Numbered from the stretch's first letter, positions 24,333 through 34,165 are shown. The stretch: DNA of 64,000 bases from Candidatus Vicinibacter affinis (GCA_016714365.1 JADJNH010000005.1:968501-1032500); one strand, 5' to 3'. The notes: generated by a model not told the origin, from the letters alone. Numbers and translations: made by a program.

Positions 24333-25433
24333 ATGAAAGGAAATTTACTCAAATTTTTTATTCTGATTCCATTGCTAGCATGTATCAAGCTGATGGGACA
24401 GGGCTGTGTAGCCATACGCAGTACAGGGTCCACCTGTGGATTACAATCTAACACTACTCAACCTAACGATGGATGGCAATTCAATGCCTCCTACAGGAAT
24501 TTTAAATCATTCAGACATTTCAGGGGAAAGGAAGAAGAAGAAGAGAGGGTGGCAAATGGTTCGGATGTAAGAAATTACACCAACAACTTTGATCTTTCCC
24601 TTACTAAGTTCCTTGGCGATAGATGGTCATTAAGCATCTTTTTACCTTTCCAATCTACTTCAAGATCTTCCCTCTATGAACATGATGGCAAGACCAGACA
24701 TTTTACTTCCGCTACCGGAATGGGAGACCTTAGATTTACTGTTGGTGCATGGTTATTTAAGCCAACCAGCAAAGGAAATCTTCAGGTAGGACTTGGATTA
24801 AAACTGCCTACAGGAGATTACAATTACCAGGATTATTTCTACAAGAATGACACTACCTATTCTTTTGGACCGGTAGATCAGTCTATCCAGTTGGGCGATG
24901 GCGGAACAGGAGTTTCCTTTGAGCTTAATGGATTTTTCAATATCGTTCGATCACTTGGGGTGTATGGTAATTTTTATTATCTTGCTAATCCACGTGAACA
25001 AAACGGTGTATCTACTACAAGAGGAGGAACAGCAAGTGCCACTGCCATTAAATACAAAACCAATACGATGAGTGTTGCAGATCAATATTTGATCCGTGGT
25101 GGAGTGAATTACAACCTTAAGAATTTTGCAATTACAGCAGGCGTAAGAATGGAGTGTGTTCCAAGTGAAGACCTTATTGGTGGAAGCAATGGTTTCAGAA
25201 GACCCGGATATGTCATCGCTGCAGAACCTACGATATCCTATCAGATCAAATCATTGAATATTTTTGCTGCAGTGCCATTTGCTTTAGAGCGCAACAGAGT
25301 ACAAAGTTATTCCGACAAATTAAGATCGGCTGACACCGGAACAAAAGTGGTTGGAGATGCAGCATTTGCAGATTATTCTGTGAGTGTAGGAATATCATAC
25401 CGATTCAGTAATAAAATGCATGTGAGAATGTAA
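24333..25433 (+). CDS. Outer-membrane beta-barrel-like protein
   Basis: The ATG at 24333 is chosen because it starts directly at a signal peptide (MKGNLLKFFILIPLLACIK ... MGQGC). The 366-residue product has alternating strands with turns (DRWSLSIFLPFQST, MGDLRFTVGAWLF, LQVGLGLKLPTGDYNY), and ends YSVSVGISYRFSNKMHVRM, an aromatic-rich barrel terminus. It resembles the Phenol_MetA_deg-type transporter-like barrels. Function is not established. A terminator follows at 25508. Confidence 0.68.
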   Translation: MKGNLLKFFILIPLLACIKLMGQGCVAIRSTGSTCGLQSNTTQPNDGWQFNASYRNFKSFRHFRGKEEEEERVANGSDVRNYTNNFDLSLTKFLGDRWSLSIFLPFQSTSRSSLYEHDGKTRHFTSATGMGDLRFTVGAWLFKPTSKGNLQVGLGLKLPTGDYNYQDYFYKNDTTYSFGPVDQSIQLGDGGTGVSFELNGFFNIVRSLGVYGNFYYLANPREQNGVSTTRGGTASATAIKYKTNTMSVADQYLIRGGVNYNLKNFAITAGVRMECVPSEDLIGGSNGFRRPGYVIAAEPTISYQIKSLNIFAAVPFALERNRVQSYSDKLRSADTGTKVVGDAAFADYSVSVGISYRFSNKMHVRM

Positions 25434-25507
25434 TATTAATTACAGACATTTTGCATTGTTAAGGATTTTTAAAAATGAGTTAATACCAGACTTACTTACT
25501 AAATGCC

Positions 25508-25541
25508 GCCTTAGTCCCTCATCCGGGCTAAGGCTTTTTTA
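25508..25541 (+). terminator. Rho-independent terminator
   Basis: Arms GCCTTAG and CTAAGGC followed by six T. It ends the barrel gene. The following ~265 bp up to the bestrophin gene show no other feature. Confidence 0.88.
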
Positions 25542-25806
25542 TATAATTTCAACTCGATATATTTTTTTTACATGATGATATTTGTGTTCCAAATTTTATA
25601 AATTTGGTATTCAACTTTATTTCTTAAAATAACAAATTTATCAGTTCCATTGCATGTGAAATGGACAATCATCCCATTTGCACATTCCAGAATGCTCTAA
25701 GCTAAATGCTTATAAGCCTAAACTTAATTTCCTGGCAATTTTATACCTTAGCGCCGATGTGAATATTGTTCCATAAATTTGATCTACATTTTAAAGAAAT
25801 ATAATC

Positions 25807-26817
25807 GTGCACGCAGGAAATTCATATAAATTTAAAGAATTTATTCTTTGGACCCGAAGGAACATTTACAGTTTGTTGGTGATCGGTATCATTCCAACAT
25901 TTTTGTATCAGTACATGGGTTTTAAGTGGATTGCCATTCCATGGACAGTGGTGGCTTTGTTGGGTACAGCCACTGCATTTATTGTGGGGTTTAAGAATAC
26001 ACAGACTTACAGCAGGACCTGGGAGGCAAGACAGATTTGGGGTTCTATTTTAAATTCCAGCAGATCCTGGGGCCTTTGGTGCAGGGACTTCATCATAGAT
26101 GATAAGAAGAGCAGCAAATTATTGATCTATCGGCATTTTGCCTGGTTGACTGCCTTGCGGTATCAGATGAGGGACAGCAGGATTTGGGAAACCACGACCA
26201 AACCATACAATGCAGAATTTATGAATTTTTATACCATTCCGGAAAGAACCATTCCATTAGAAGAGGAATTGAAAAAATACTTGGATGAGCATGAATTGAA
26301 ATATATTCTCAGTACCAAAAACAGGGCCGTTCAGATAATTGGTTTGCAGTCTGCTACGCTGAAAGAATTATTTGAGTTAAAAAAGATCGATGATTTTCAG
26401 TTTGTCGAGATGCAAAAATTGTTGAAAGAGTTATATGATCATCAGGGGCGAAGTGAGCGGATTAAGAATTTCCCCTATCCAAGACAATTTGCTACCATCA
26501 ATGCTTTTTTTGTAAAGTTATTTTGCTTGTTGTTGCCATTTGGAATGCTCATTGAGTTTGATAAATTAAATCTTGCCATGGAGGGCATGATGAAGGGTCA
26601 TATGGTTTGGTTGGTTATTCCGTTCAGTGTTTTGATTTCCTGGGTGTACACTTCACTTGAACAGGTGGGAGAGAGTACAGAGAATCCATTTGAAGGCAGT
26701 GCAAACGATGTACCTATTTCACAAATGAGTAGAACCATTGAAATAGATTTGAGAGAAATGCTGGGAGAAACTGATTTACCACCGGCTATTACTGCAACCA
26801 ATAATATTATTTTATAA
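25807..26817 (+). CDS. Bestrophin-family ion channel
   Basis: A 336-residue protein with a GTG start. The N-terminal half has membrane helices near 16-35 and 38-60, and the family signature GFKNTQTYSRTWEARQIWG follows at ~62-80 and NSSRSW shortly after. Two further helices lie near 225-245 and 258-278, with NPFEGSANDVPI as the conserved segment after the last helix. Bacterial bestrophins are pentameric channels. Algal members conduct bicarbonate. The gene lies 9 nt before an LCIB-type carbonic anhydrase homologue, so a role in bicarbonate transport is a sensible inference here. Confidence 0.88.
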   Translation: MHAGNSYKFKEFILWTRRNIYSLLVIGIIPTFLYQYMGFKWIAIPWTVVALLGTATAFIVGFKNTQTYSRTWEARQIWGSILNSSRSWGLWCRDFIIDDKKSSKLLIYRHFAWLTALRYQMRDSRIWETTTKPYNAEFMNFYTIPERTIPLEEELKKYLDEHELKYILSTKNRAVQIIGLQSATLKELFELKKIDDFQFVEMQKLLKELYDHQGRSERIKNFPYPRQFATINAFFVKLFCLLLPFGMLIEFDKLNLAMEGMMKGHMVWLVIPFSVLISWVYTSLEQVGESTENPFEGSANDVPISQMSRTIEIDLREMLGETDLPPAITATNNIIL

Positions 26818-26826
26818 TTTAAGAAT

Positions 26827-27576
26827 ATGAAGAAACGAGAGAAATTAGCCATCATTCGTAAGATTTATCCACACGCCATGACCACCATTGACAGCGTGAA
26901 TATGCTCATTGATTTTGTTGAAAATGAATTAGATCTGGAGCCCAGACAAATCATGATTGCAGACAGCATTTGCAGTGATGATGTCAACAGCATTCAATAT
27001 CCGGCAAGGACGCAGGAATTTCTTGGACCTTTTAAAATGGGGGGCTTAGATGGATTTCCATTTACCGGACTGACCGGGATGGCTGCATTTGCCAGTCATG
27101 TACCGGACGAGGGCGGTGTTTTTATTTATTACGGTCCGCATATAGGGATAACAAAAAGTGGGGCAATTGGGGAGATTCACCGCTTTGGCCAGACAAACAA
27201 TACCGGCTGTTGTGGAGCAGCAAAAGGGGCTTTGAGAAAATTGATGAATCAAGAAATTACGCCAGATAAAATTACAGAAATGGATTATCAAATGAATACC
27301 ATTGAACAAATTTTATTTCAAAAAAAGGAGAGGATTTTAACCTCAGAGATTCCATTATACGAAGCCACGGAAGTTATATATGAAGCCATTGATCAACGTA
27401 TCAACGAGTTGGTTGCTGCCACCAAATACAATTGTAAATACGTTATTTTGATGGGTGCTATTCTGATTAACAGTGACAGCGACATGGCATCTTTTACTAC
27501 GGCCAAGAGATTTGATGTAATCAATTTGGATACATGGGAAAGAAAGAATTTATTGGAACATTTTTTAATTCAGTAA
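26827..27576 (+). CDS. LCIB-type beta-carbonic anhydrase homologue
   Basis: A 249-residue soluble protein. Candidate zinc ligands and catalytic residues are Cys49 and Asp51 in SICSDDVN, Arg61, His91 in ASHVPD, His105 in GPHIG, and Cys128/129 in TGCCGAA. The blocks MGGLDGFPFTGLTGMAAF and GPHIGITKSGAIG match the limiting-CO2-inducible B (LCIB) family, a beta-carbonic anhydrase group with Cys-His-Cys zinc. It should interconvert CO2 and bicarbonate if active. Some algal LCIB proteins need partners for activity. It is cotranscribed with a bestrophin channel. Confidence 0.82.
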   Translation: MKKREKLAIIRKIYPHAMTTIDSVNMLIDFVENELDLEPRQIMIADSICSDDVNSIQYPARTQEFLGPFKMGGLDGFPFTGLTGMAAFASHVPDEGGVFIYYGPHIGITKSGAIGEIHRFGQTNNTGCCGAAKGALRKLMNQEITPDKITEMDYQMNTIEQILFQKKERILTSEIPLYEATEVIYEAIDQRINELVAATKYNCKYVILMGAILINSDSDMASFTTAKRFDVINLDTWERKNLLEHFLIQ

Positions 27577-27620
27577 ATTTTATAAAAAACTAAAATTCAA
27601 CCTTTTCCTGATTGATTAAA

Positions 27621-28394
27621 TTATTTCATTTCATCTGTGCTGCATTTTTCCATGAGGGAGTTGAATTCCGGTAACTCATGTAAGCTTTTAAAATCTTCAT
27701 CTTCCGAAATGGAATTCATGTCTTCGAATTTCTTTTTGCAGGCTAGCTGAAGTTGTTTAATAGCGTCTTGGTCGTGGCCTGTCAATGCATAGATTCTGGC
27801 TATTTCAAAGTGAGGATCAGGATATTCCGGGTCTAATTTAATCACTTGTTTGAAACAATAGATCGCCTGTGATTCTAGGCCTTCCACCATGGTGTACAAA
27901 AAACCAAGGTCTTCCCAGGTAAAGTCATCTTCAGGATCCAGTCTGAGGATACTCAGATAGTATTCTTCTGCTTTTGGATAATTATCGCTTTCAAAATAAA
28001 TGGATGCCAGTTCGTACATGGCATCTGTATGATCGGGATCTTTCAGGATTACCTCCTCCAAAACTTTAATGGCCTCTTTGGTATACCCTTGTTGGTGTAA
28101 TGCGAGTCCATAGCCGAATGCTGCGTCCAGGTCTTGCTGAGAATATTTTTCAAATTGTTTGGTTGCCTGTTCTACATTACCGGATTTCAATTCCACAAAA
28201 GCTTCTGCTACTTCATTATTTTCTATTTTTTCTGTCATGTCCCTGGACCCCAATCCCATCCTTTTGTCCTTAGGTCTGGTTGTGGTTTTCTGCATGGAAT
28301 TTATCTTTGGTTTGAGGGGTTTAGAACTGCTTTGTGCGATCAGTGCAGAGGTAAAAAATAGGAAGGTCAGAAAAAGCGAAAAAAATGTTTTCAT
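27621..28394 (-). CDS. Secreted TPR-repeat protein paired with a caspase-like gene
   Basis: A 257-residue protein with signal peptide (MKTFFSLFLTFLFFTSA...) and ~4 tetratricopeptide repeats at ~75-235 (AFGYGLALHQQGYTKEAIKV, AMYELASIYFESDNYPKAEE, IYCFKQVIKLDPEYPDPHF). It starts 44 nt after the caspase-family gene and is likely cotranscribed. TPRs usually bind partner proteins, and the neighbouring caspase is the obvious candidate. Confidence 0.8.
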   Translation of the reverse strand: MKTFFSLFLTFLFFTSALIAQSSSKPLKPKINSMQKTTTRPKDKRMGLGSRDMTEKIENNEVAEAFVELKSGNVEQATKQFEKYSQQDLDAAFGYGLALHQQGYTKEAIKVLEEVILKDPDHTDAMYELASIYFESDNYPKAEEYYLSILRLDPEDDFTWEDLGFLYTMVEGLESQAIYCFKQVIKLDPEYPDPHFEIARIYALTGHDQDAIKQLQLACKKKFEDMNSISEDEDFKSLHELPEFNSLMEKCSTDEMK

Positions 28395-28437
28395 GGTCGA
28401 TAATTAAATATTGAAAAATTTATTTTTGAGTGTTGCC

Positions 28438-29772
28438 TTAATTATTTAGTGTCCGAATATAAGATTTAATATTTTGGTGGGATGGGTTATCAGCCAAAGC
28501 AGGTAATGATTTTATTATTTTTTGTCGAAAATCTGCATTCAGATATTTTTTAAAATCGGCTGTAAGTACATTAATAAATTCTTCCAAATCATTTTTTTTA
28601 ACTGCATCAAATAAATCCTCCATACTAAAATCAAAATTTTCCTCAGCACTTTTCTGATCATAACCAAGTTCGTCCATCCATTTTAAATAAATATTTAGAG
28701 TCCTGTCTTCTTCTTCATTGGATATGTTTTCATCGTCTATCCATCCAGTGTATAACATCAGGATAGGTAATTCTTCTAATGCCAATTCAACACCTTCGTT
28801 TTTGTCGTATTGCGTTTCCCAAGTCGAATTGTATTCATTGGTTGCGATATCATCCACAGGGACTTGTTCATAATTGCTGCCACCCACATCCGGAACGCTG
28901 ATGTTTAGTTTGGCATAGGTGCATTCATTCTGATATTTACCACTTCCTTCTGAATACATTTTCTCTGAATTTTTTACAATAAGGAATTGAGGCTTTTGAT
29001 CAGATTTTTTTTCCTTCACCTCATTGCTGGCTTTTCTTAATATGCTGGCCCAGGAGGTAGGCTGGTTGGAATTTCTAAAGCCAAAATTCATGACATCAAT
29101 CAGTTCGTTGATGTAGTAACTACCTTCTTCGTCGTTGGTATAAGCGAATTGGCCGGGCAATGAAGCCGAGGTTAGAATATGTCCCCTAAACTTAGTCAAT
29201 AATTCAAGATTTCTAAGATCATTTTGATCCGGAGTAGATTGTTCTTTTTTATCTAAAACTTCGTGTTTATTTTTTGAATCTTGTTGGCCAAATTCCGTAT
29301 TGCAGCTGTTGCCGATGGTAATGGACATCCTTGGATTTATGGCGATGAGGGCATGATGAATCCAGTCGAGTGGCACACCACAAGTTGCGAGTGCTGAGCC
29401 GGACCCGGAAAGATCTGCATGGCAATAGTATAAGAAAGGCCACAATACATTGTCGTCTTCCTTGCGGAACCCATGTCCGGAATAAATAAATACGACGGCA
29501 TCGTCTGGTCCACAGCTGAATTGTTGGAAAAATGAAAAAACGGAGTTTTTATCAAAGTTCAACTGGTGAAGTTGGAATTCCATGCCTGCATATTCGGCAA
29601 TATCCTTAAAAAAAGAAGTAGAGTGGTCATAATCTTTTTGACAACCAGGGAGTATATCCTGATTTATGTTGTCGAAACTCTGTATGAGGTGGATGGTTTT
29701 TTGGCTAAAAATTTGGGTGGGAAATACAATAACGATCAGTGAAACAAGTATAGGAAAAAGCAATCTTAACAT
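28438..29772 (-). CDS. Secreted caspase-family (C14-like) cysteine protease
   Basis: A 444-residue protein with a signal peptide (MLRLLFPILVSLIVIVF ... IFSQ). The caspase fold spans ~25-280: His100 in VFIYSGHGFR and Cys157 in SITIGNSCNTE, the catalytic dyad of metacaspase/C14 proteins, although the usual D-x-C-x-S-G box is replaced by GNSCN. The C-terminal ~160 residues are acidic and unrecognised. It is located in the periplasm or outside. The TPR gene follows. Confidence 0.8.
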   Translation of the reverse strand: MLRLLFPILVSLIVIVFPTQIFSQKTIHLIQSFDNINQDILPGCQKDYDHSTSFFKDIAEYAGMEFQLHQLNFDKNSVFSFFQQFSCGPDDAVVFIYSGHGFRKEDDNVLWPFLYYCHADLSGSGSALATCGVPLDWIHHALIAINPRMSITIGNSCNTEFGQQDSKNKHEVLDKKEQSTPDQNDLRNLELLTKFRGHILTSASLPGQFAYTNDEEGSYYINELIDVMNFGFRNSNQPTSWASILRKASNEVKEKKSDQKPQFLIVKNSEKMYSEGSGKYQNECTYAKLNISVPDVGGSNYEQVPVDDIATNEYNSTWETQYDKNEGVELALEELPILMLYTGWIDDENISNEEEDRTLNIYLKWMDELGYDQKSAEENFDFSMEDLFDAVKKNDLEEFINVLTADFKKYLNADFRQKIIKSLPALADNPSHQNIKSYIRTLNN

Positions 29773-29980
29773 AAAAGGTCTTTGAGGTAAAGTTAAATGA
29801 TTATTCTGGTTTATAATCGCAGCAATAGTTATTTCGAGCCTCCCGGCTTGAAATTTATGGATTGTTTAACAAGTTCCAGTTTTGAACCACTTTTAGGACT
29901 GTCCTAATGCAGGGCGTTTTTTTGAATGATTGACATACCAGGCTACATTAAAAATGCTATGATCTTATGCCATCGCAGTT

Positions 29981-30114
29981 TAAAATTGCGACGAACAATG
30001 GGGACAACCCTGGTTATTACGAGCTTCCTAGCTTGAAATTTACGCAAACTTTGTTTGGTACTGCTATTAATCATCGTAATGTTATGAGCTGGAAATCATC
30101 AAACAACCGTGTCC
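29981..30114. repeat. Dispersed repeat, left copy
   Basis: Shares ATTGCGACGAACAAT, GACAACCCTGGTTATT, GAGCTTCCTAGCTTGAAATT and ACTTTGTTTGGTACTGCT with 30948-31064 on the other side of the lipoprotein gene. A shorter related piece is at about 29833-29860. The rest of the gap 29773-30290 is featureless. Confidence 0.7.
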
Positions 30115-30290
30115 ATTAATTATTATATAATAATATTAATAACTATAAACGAAAATAGTTAGCTTTGAATTAAGTTGAAACACCACATAGTGAAATGTTC
30201 AAATTACTTTGCTGACATACACATATTGTTTTTGAGAGCGGTTATCGATGATAAGGTACAAGTAACTAAAATTATTAAAATTCATTAGTT

Positions 30291-30830
30291 ATGAAAAGAT
30301 TGTATATATTATTAACCATTATTTCGATTTTATCTTGCGAAAAAAACAGCATTTTTGATAATGATGGCTTCTATGGAGAGGGAAAGGCAAAGCTTGATGA
30401 GGTAGAATGGAAAGGCAGTACCGGTATTTTTAAAGCAAAAAAATATTGCTTTCCAGATACCTGTGTGGCTATATTAGTCGAGGGTTACAATAAAACTAGA
30501 TCAGTGCGCAGCAAAATAATAATTGATCAAGTTTTCTTGAAAACTGGGAAATTCTATTTTAATCCTATTTATCCAACATACCTCGATACTTTGTACAATT
30601 TTTCATATCAAGAATTCAAAGGTGATGCTGCTTTAGAGAATTATAGTATTATTGAGGCTGATTCGAACAATTATGTTGAAATCAAAGAACTTAATATGAA
30701 AACCGGTGATGTCAGGGGAAGTTTTCAAGCCAGAGTGATTTCAAATTCTGGTTGGCCTTCAAATGGATCTCTTCCTGATACCATTGACATTACAAATGGA
30801 AGTTTTTATGGGAAAATTAACTGGAAGTAA
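30291..30830 (+). CDS. Small lipoprotein of unknown function
   Basis: A 179-residue protein beginning MKRLYILLTIISILSCEKN, a signal peptide with lipobox ILSC. The mature part looks beta-rich (YSIIEADSNNYVEIKEL, MKTGDVRGSFQARVIS) and resembles small periplasmic lipoproteins common in this phylum. It stands alone between copies of a dispersed repeat, so it may be an inserted or mobile passenger gene. No function assigned. Confidence 0.65.
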   Translation: MKRLYILLTIISILSCEKNSIFDNDGFYGEGKAKLDEVEWKGSTGIFKAKKYCFPDTCVAILVEGYNKTRSVRSKIIIDQVFLKTGKFYFNPIYPTYLDTLYNFSYQEFKGDAALENYSIIEADSNNYVEIKELNMKTGDVRGSFQARVISNSGWPSNGSLPDTIDITNGSFYGKINWK

Positions 30831-31006
30831 TCAGCTGGGAAGCATCAAACAACCGTGTCCCGTAATGTTTGACGCTGGGAGACGACCAATTTGTAACAAT
30901 TTTCAAATACTATAATTTTCAAATTTTCTAATTTCACTAAGCATTGTTTATAACTGCGACGAACAATTGTGACAACCCTGGTTATTTCGAGCTTCCTAGC
31001 TTGAAA

Positions 31007-31121
31007 TTTACGTGGACTTTGTTTGGTACTGCTTTTAACCACCGTTATGTTTGACGCTGGGAAGCATGACCGAACGATCTCTGCTTCAGCAGAGTATCGT
31101 GCGACAGCACGATAAGTAAGG
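31007..31121. repeat. 115-bp repeat with two tandem hairpins, copy 1
   Basis: Contains hairpin CTCTGC-ttca-GCAGAG directly followed by TATCGTGC-gaca-GCACGATA. Copy 2 starts 157 bp later. Confidence 0.8.
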
Positions 31122-31163
31122 AAACCCTGCCTGACTGCGTCTGCAGGCAGGCGCAAAAGCGGC

Positions 31164-31278
31164 TTTACGTAAACTTTGTTTGGTACTGCTTTTAATCACC
31201 GTAATGTTTGACGCTGGGAAGCATGACCGAACGATCTCTGCTTCAGCAGAGTATCGTGCGACAGCACGATAAGTAAGG
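31164..31278. repeat. 115-bp repeat with two tandem hairpins, copy 2
   Basis: Near-identical to copy 1, both hairpins conserved. An extra hairpin CCTGCCTG/CAGGCAGG lies between the two copies at about 31126-31151. Confidence 0.8.
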
Positions 31279-31392
31279 GAACCGCGAAAGCGGCTAACGG
31301 AGACGAACAATTGGGAACAATTTTCAAATTTTCAAATTCTCTAATTTCCCTTAGCATTATTTAGAACTGCTATGAAAAAATAGAGAGGAGCA

Positions 31393-33873
31393 TTATTTAG
31401 GAAAATACTTTTTATATAATTCCTTATAGCGCGTTGTCTTTAAAAGTTCAGTGAGTTTATCTTCCGATCGGATCATATCCATCAGGTATGATGATTTGGA
31501 TAGTTTTATTTTTTTAAAACAGAGTGTAAAATGCTCCAGGGCTTTTGGTTTATTTCCTATCATGTGGTAGTATAACCCAAAAAGATATTGCGCATCGGCA
31601 CTGGTCGGATATAAATTGAAGTAAGTCTGAAATAATTGCAGAGCTTGTTTGTTCTCATTCTCTTCTAGAAGTTCTAATCCGCGGTTGCGGACTAATTCTG
31701 TTTTTTCTTTTTGCGTTAAAGGTGACCGTTTAAGAAGAGAGGAAATTTTATTCCATTGTTGGTGATACAGAAAAATCAATCCCGCATAAGCACTTTGATT
31801 TAGTGAATCGGATCTAATGGCATATTTCATATTTAGTTCTGCATCGGTAAGATTTCCATGACTGTAATAGTGAATTGCCAAATTTGCATAAGCTGCGGAA
31901 TAATCCGTTTTAAATTTGATTGCTTGTTTGTAATTTATCTCAGCGGAGTCTTGTTCTTGGAGATGATCGTAAAGGTTGGCCAATTCAAAATATGCTTCCG
32001 GATATCCGGCATCTATTTTCAAAGATTGACGATAAAGATTTTCGGCTTCTTTAAATCTGCTGGTGTCTGTTTCAGTAAGCAATAATCCGAGATACAGATG
32101 ATAGTCTTTATAATTTGCGTTTAGTTCCAGGGCTCTGCAATAAGAAAATTCAGCAGAATCGATTTGATTTAATTCTTTGTAGAGATTGCCAAGATTCATA
32201 TAGGCTGAGGAGAAATCAGGTTTATAGTGGATGGCCAATTGATATAATCCGACAGCAGATGCAAGGCTATCTTCATTGGCATAAATTTCTCTTATTGCCG
32301 ACGCAAGATTGTTGTATGGGATAGCCCATGTGGGGGACCATTCGATTGCCTTTTTTAAATGTGTCAATGCTTTTGGGTAGTCTCGTAATTCCAAAGACAG
32401 CAGACCTAATTCATTGTGAATGTAAGCGGCTTTATCTTCCAATGCCAAAGCAGAGTCTTGTTTGCTTCTGGATTTTTCTAAAAGTTTTTTGGAATTTACT
32501 TGTTGGCCTTTCATTCTGAGCACCAATCCATCAAAATACAATTGTTTGGCTTTAGTCTGTCTGTATCGAGAATCTCCCGGCCCCATTATCTCCATTGCCT
32601 TACTTAGATATTCCGCAAGCTGCACATATTTGTCATCGGCATTTTCTCTAAGTTCTAATTCTTTGGGATCGGTATTCAGATAGGATACAAGTGCTTGCTG
32701 AACAGGATCTGTTAAAGCAACGATCATCTTTTCATTTAAGATTCCACGAACTCCATAGAATGCACTATCTGAATAAAGAGACTCGTACCATTTATAAGCA
32801 CAATTGTCTAGCGGTTTGATCAGATAGGAATTTTCAATGGATTCTATAAATTTTTGATAATTGTTTCGCCCCTCTGAGGTAGCAAGATGTACAAGCACGG
32901 AATTGATGATGCCTTTATTTACCTCTTCAAATACCTCTGGATTTTTTTCGGTAGTATTTATTACTGCTGCTGGAAAAAGAGATTCTTGTTTTTTTCCGCC
33001 GAAAATATCCGGGTGTTGTGCCTTTCCTGAAGCCAGATGCACTTTTTCCTGGAGGTAGCTTTCCAGTTCGTAGAGATCCACTTCTCTGATGGTATCCTTA
33101 TTTGCCTCACCCTCCAGGCCTTTGAGCAGGTAATACGAAAAGAGACCTCTTCCATTTCCCCATCGTTGATGTTCCAATGAGCTTTCATATGGTTGGCAGG
33201 ACATAATTTTTACCTCACTGGAGAATCTTTTCATCAGTTCCATGGCGGTAGCCTCTTTGCCACCGATGCGATCACCGGCAAGCGCACCAGAATGGCAGGC
33301 ATCCAGGATAACAACCACCTTAACCTGGGATCGGGTCAATCTACCTATAATAGAATCATTCAGATAGTCAATGTCCAGTCCATTCAGGGGATAATTATTT
33401 TTTGGGGTGTCGTGTGCGAGCAGGTAACCTTTTTCACGATTGCTTTTTGTCTCTACATCTCCATGACCGGAAAAGTAAATAATGGCCTTGTCATCTTTCT
33501 GACAGCTTGTGATGAGCCAGTTCAGAATGGACTGAATGCCTGCAAGGGTGGCATTAGAATCGACAATGACTTTAAGCTGGTCCTTACCCAGTCCGCCGCC
33601 CCGAGGATCTTGCAGGAACTCGGCAAAAATATTAGCATCTCTGTGTGCATACCTAAGGTCCAGAATTCCCGGGTCCATGTAGTTAGAGACGCCAACTATT
33701 GCTGCATAAGTCTTTCCTGATGCGGAATTTTTCGATTCTTCCTCCAGGGGTACGGCGCCCTTGGTCATGGGGGCTTGAATCTGTGCCGACAAGTTCTGTA
33801 CATTGCAGAGCAATACCAGGGACAGATAAAGTCGCCAGTGCAATGGAATAGTCAGAAAATATGAAAAATACAA
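31393..33873 (-). CDS. Secreted caspase (C14) - TPR fusion protein
   Basis: An 826-residue protein with a signal region (MYFSYFLTIP ... VQNLSAQ). The caspase domain (~55-310) has His137 in IIYFSGHGD and Cys193 in VVVILDACHSGA, the classical metacaspase dyad. The C-terminal half (~430-790) holds about nine TPRs (IHNELGLLSLELRDYPKALTH-like, AYMNLGNLYKELNQIDSAEF). It should act in the periplasm or outside the cell, cleaving after basic residues if it behaves like metacaspases. Its architecture is the fused counterpart of the separate caspase and TPR genes at 27621-29772. Confidence 0.88.
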   Translation of the reverse strand: MYFSYFLTIPLHWRLYLSLVLLCNVQNLSAQIQAPMTKGAVPLEEESKNSASGKTYAAIVGVSNYMDPGILDLRYAHRDANIFAEFLQDPRGGGLGKDQLKVIVDSNATLAGIQSILNWLITSCQKDDKAIIYFSGHGDVETKSNREKGYLLAHDTPKNNYPLNGLDIDYLNDSIIGRLTRSQVKVVVILDACHSGALAGDRIGGKEATAMELMKRFSSEVKIMSCQPYESSLEHQRWGNGRGLFSYYLLKGLEGEANKDTIREVDLYELESYLQEKVHLASGKAQHPDIFGGKKQESLFPAAVINTTEKNPEVFEEVNKGIINSVLVHLATSEGRNNYQKFIESIENSYLIKPLDNCAYKWYESLYSDSAFYGVRGILNEKMIVALTDPVQQALVSYLNTDPKELELRENADDKYVQLAEYLSKAMEIMGPGDSRYRQTKAKQLYFDGLVLRMKGQQVNSKKLLEKSRSKQDSALALEDKAAYIHNELGLLSLELRDYPKALTHLKKAIEWSPTWAIPYNNLASAIREIYANEDSLASAVGLYQLAIHYKPDFSSAYMNLGNLYKELNQIDSAEFSYCRALELNANYKDYHLYLGLLLTETDTSRFKEAENLYRQSLKIDAGYPEAYFELANLYDHLQEQDSAEINYKQAIKFKTDYSAAYANLAIHYYSHGNLTDAELNMKYAIRSDSLNQSAYAGLIFLYHQQWNKISSLLKRSPLTQKEKTELVRNRGLELLEENENKQALQLFQTYFNLYPTSADAQYLFGLYYHMIGNKPKALEHFTLCFKKIKLSKSSYLMDMIRSEDKLTELLKTTRYKELYKKYFPK

Positions 33874-34165
33874 GATTGTTGATTACCCAGGATATGACCT
33901 GCTGAGTTTGGGACAAAAATAAGGCCAATTGTTTTACCGGCTTACAAACATCCACTAGTAAAGGATTAAGTTTGCTGCAGAATCAAAGTTGTGATTTTTG
34001 ATACAGGTTTAAAAGTTCAGTTATTAGCAAAGAATGAAAGTCCAATTAACAAATTTAATATTTCAGATTAAGTGGTTCGATTTACCACATAAACGATATA
34101 TTTTTTATAACTTACCTCCCGAGGTCTGAAGCTTTTTGAGTAAATTTAATGTAAAACCAAGGGTC

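Larger units (their letters stand above)
30832..31375. repeat. Composite repeat region
   Basis: Contains a partial copy of the dispersed repeat (30832-30890), a fuller one (30948-31064), two 115-bp direct repeats at 31007-31121 and 31164-31278, and two copies of an AT-rich CAATTTTCAAAT segment near 30897 and 31318. It carries no convincing gene. Confidence 0.75.

Noticed and set aside
30263..30274. TAAC-N4-ATTA resembling the P1-P4 dyad
   Set aside because: One arm is mismatched and it lies only 16 nt before the start codon, with no -7 box at the right distance.
30845..31310. Minus-strand ORFs of 103 and 74 residues
   Set aside because: Both are translations of the hairpin-rich repeats and share the same residues because the repeat is duplicated. 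No start context or family.
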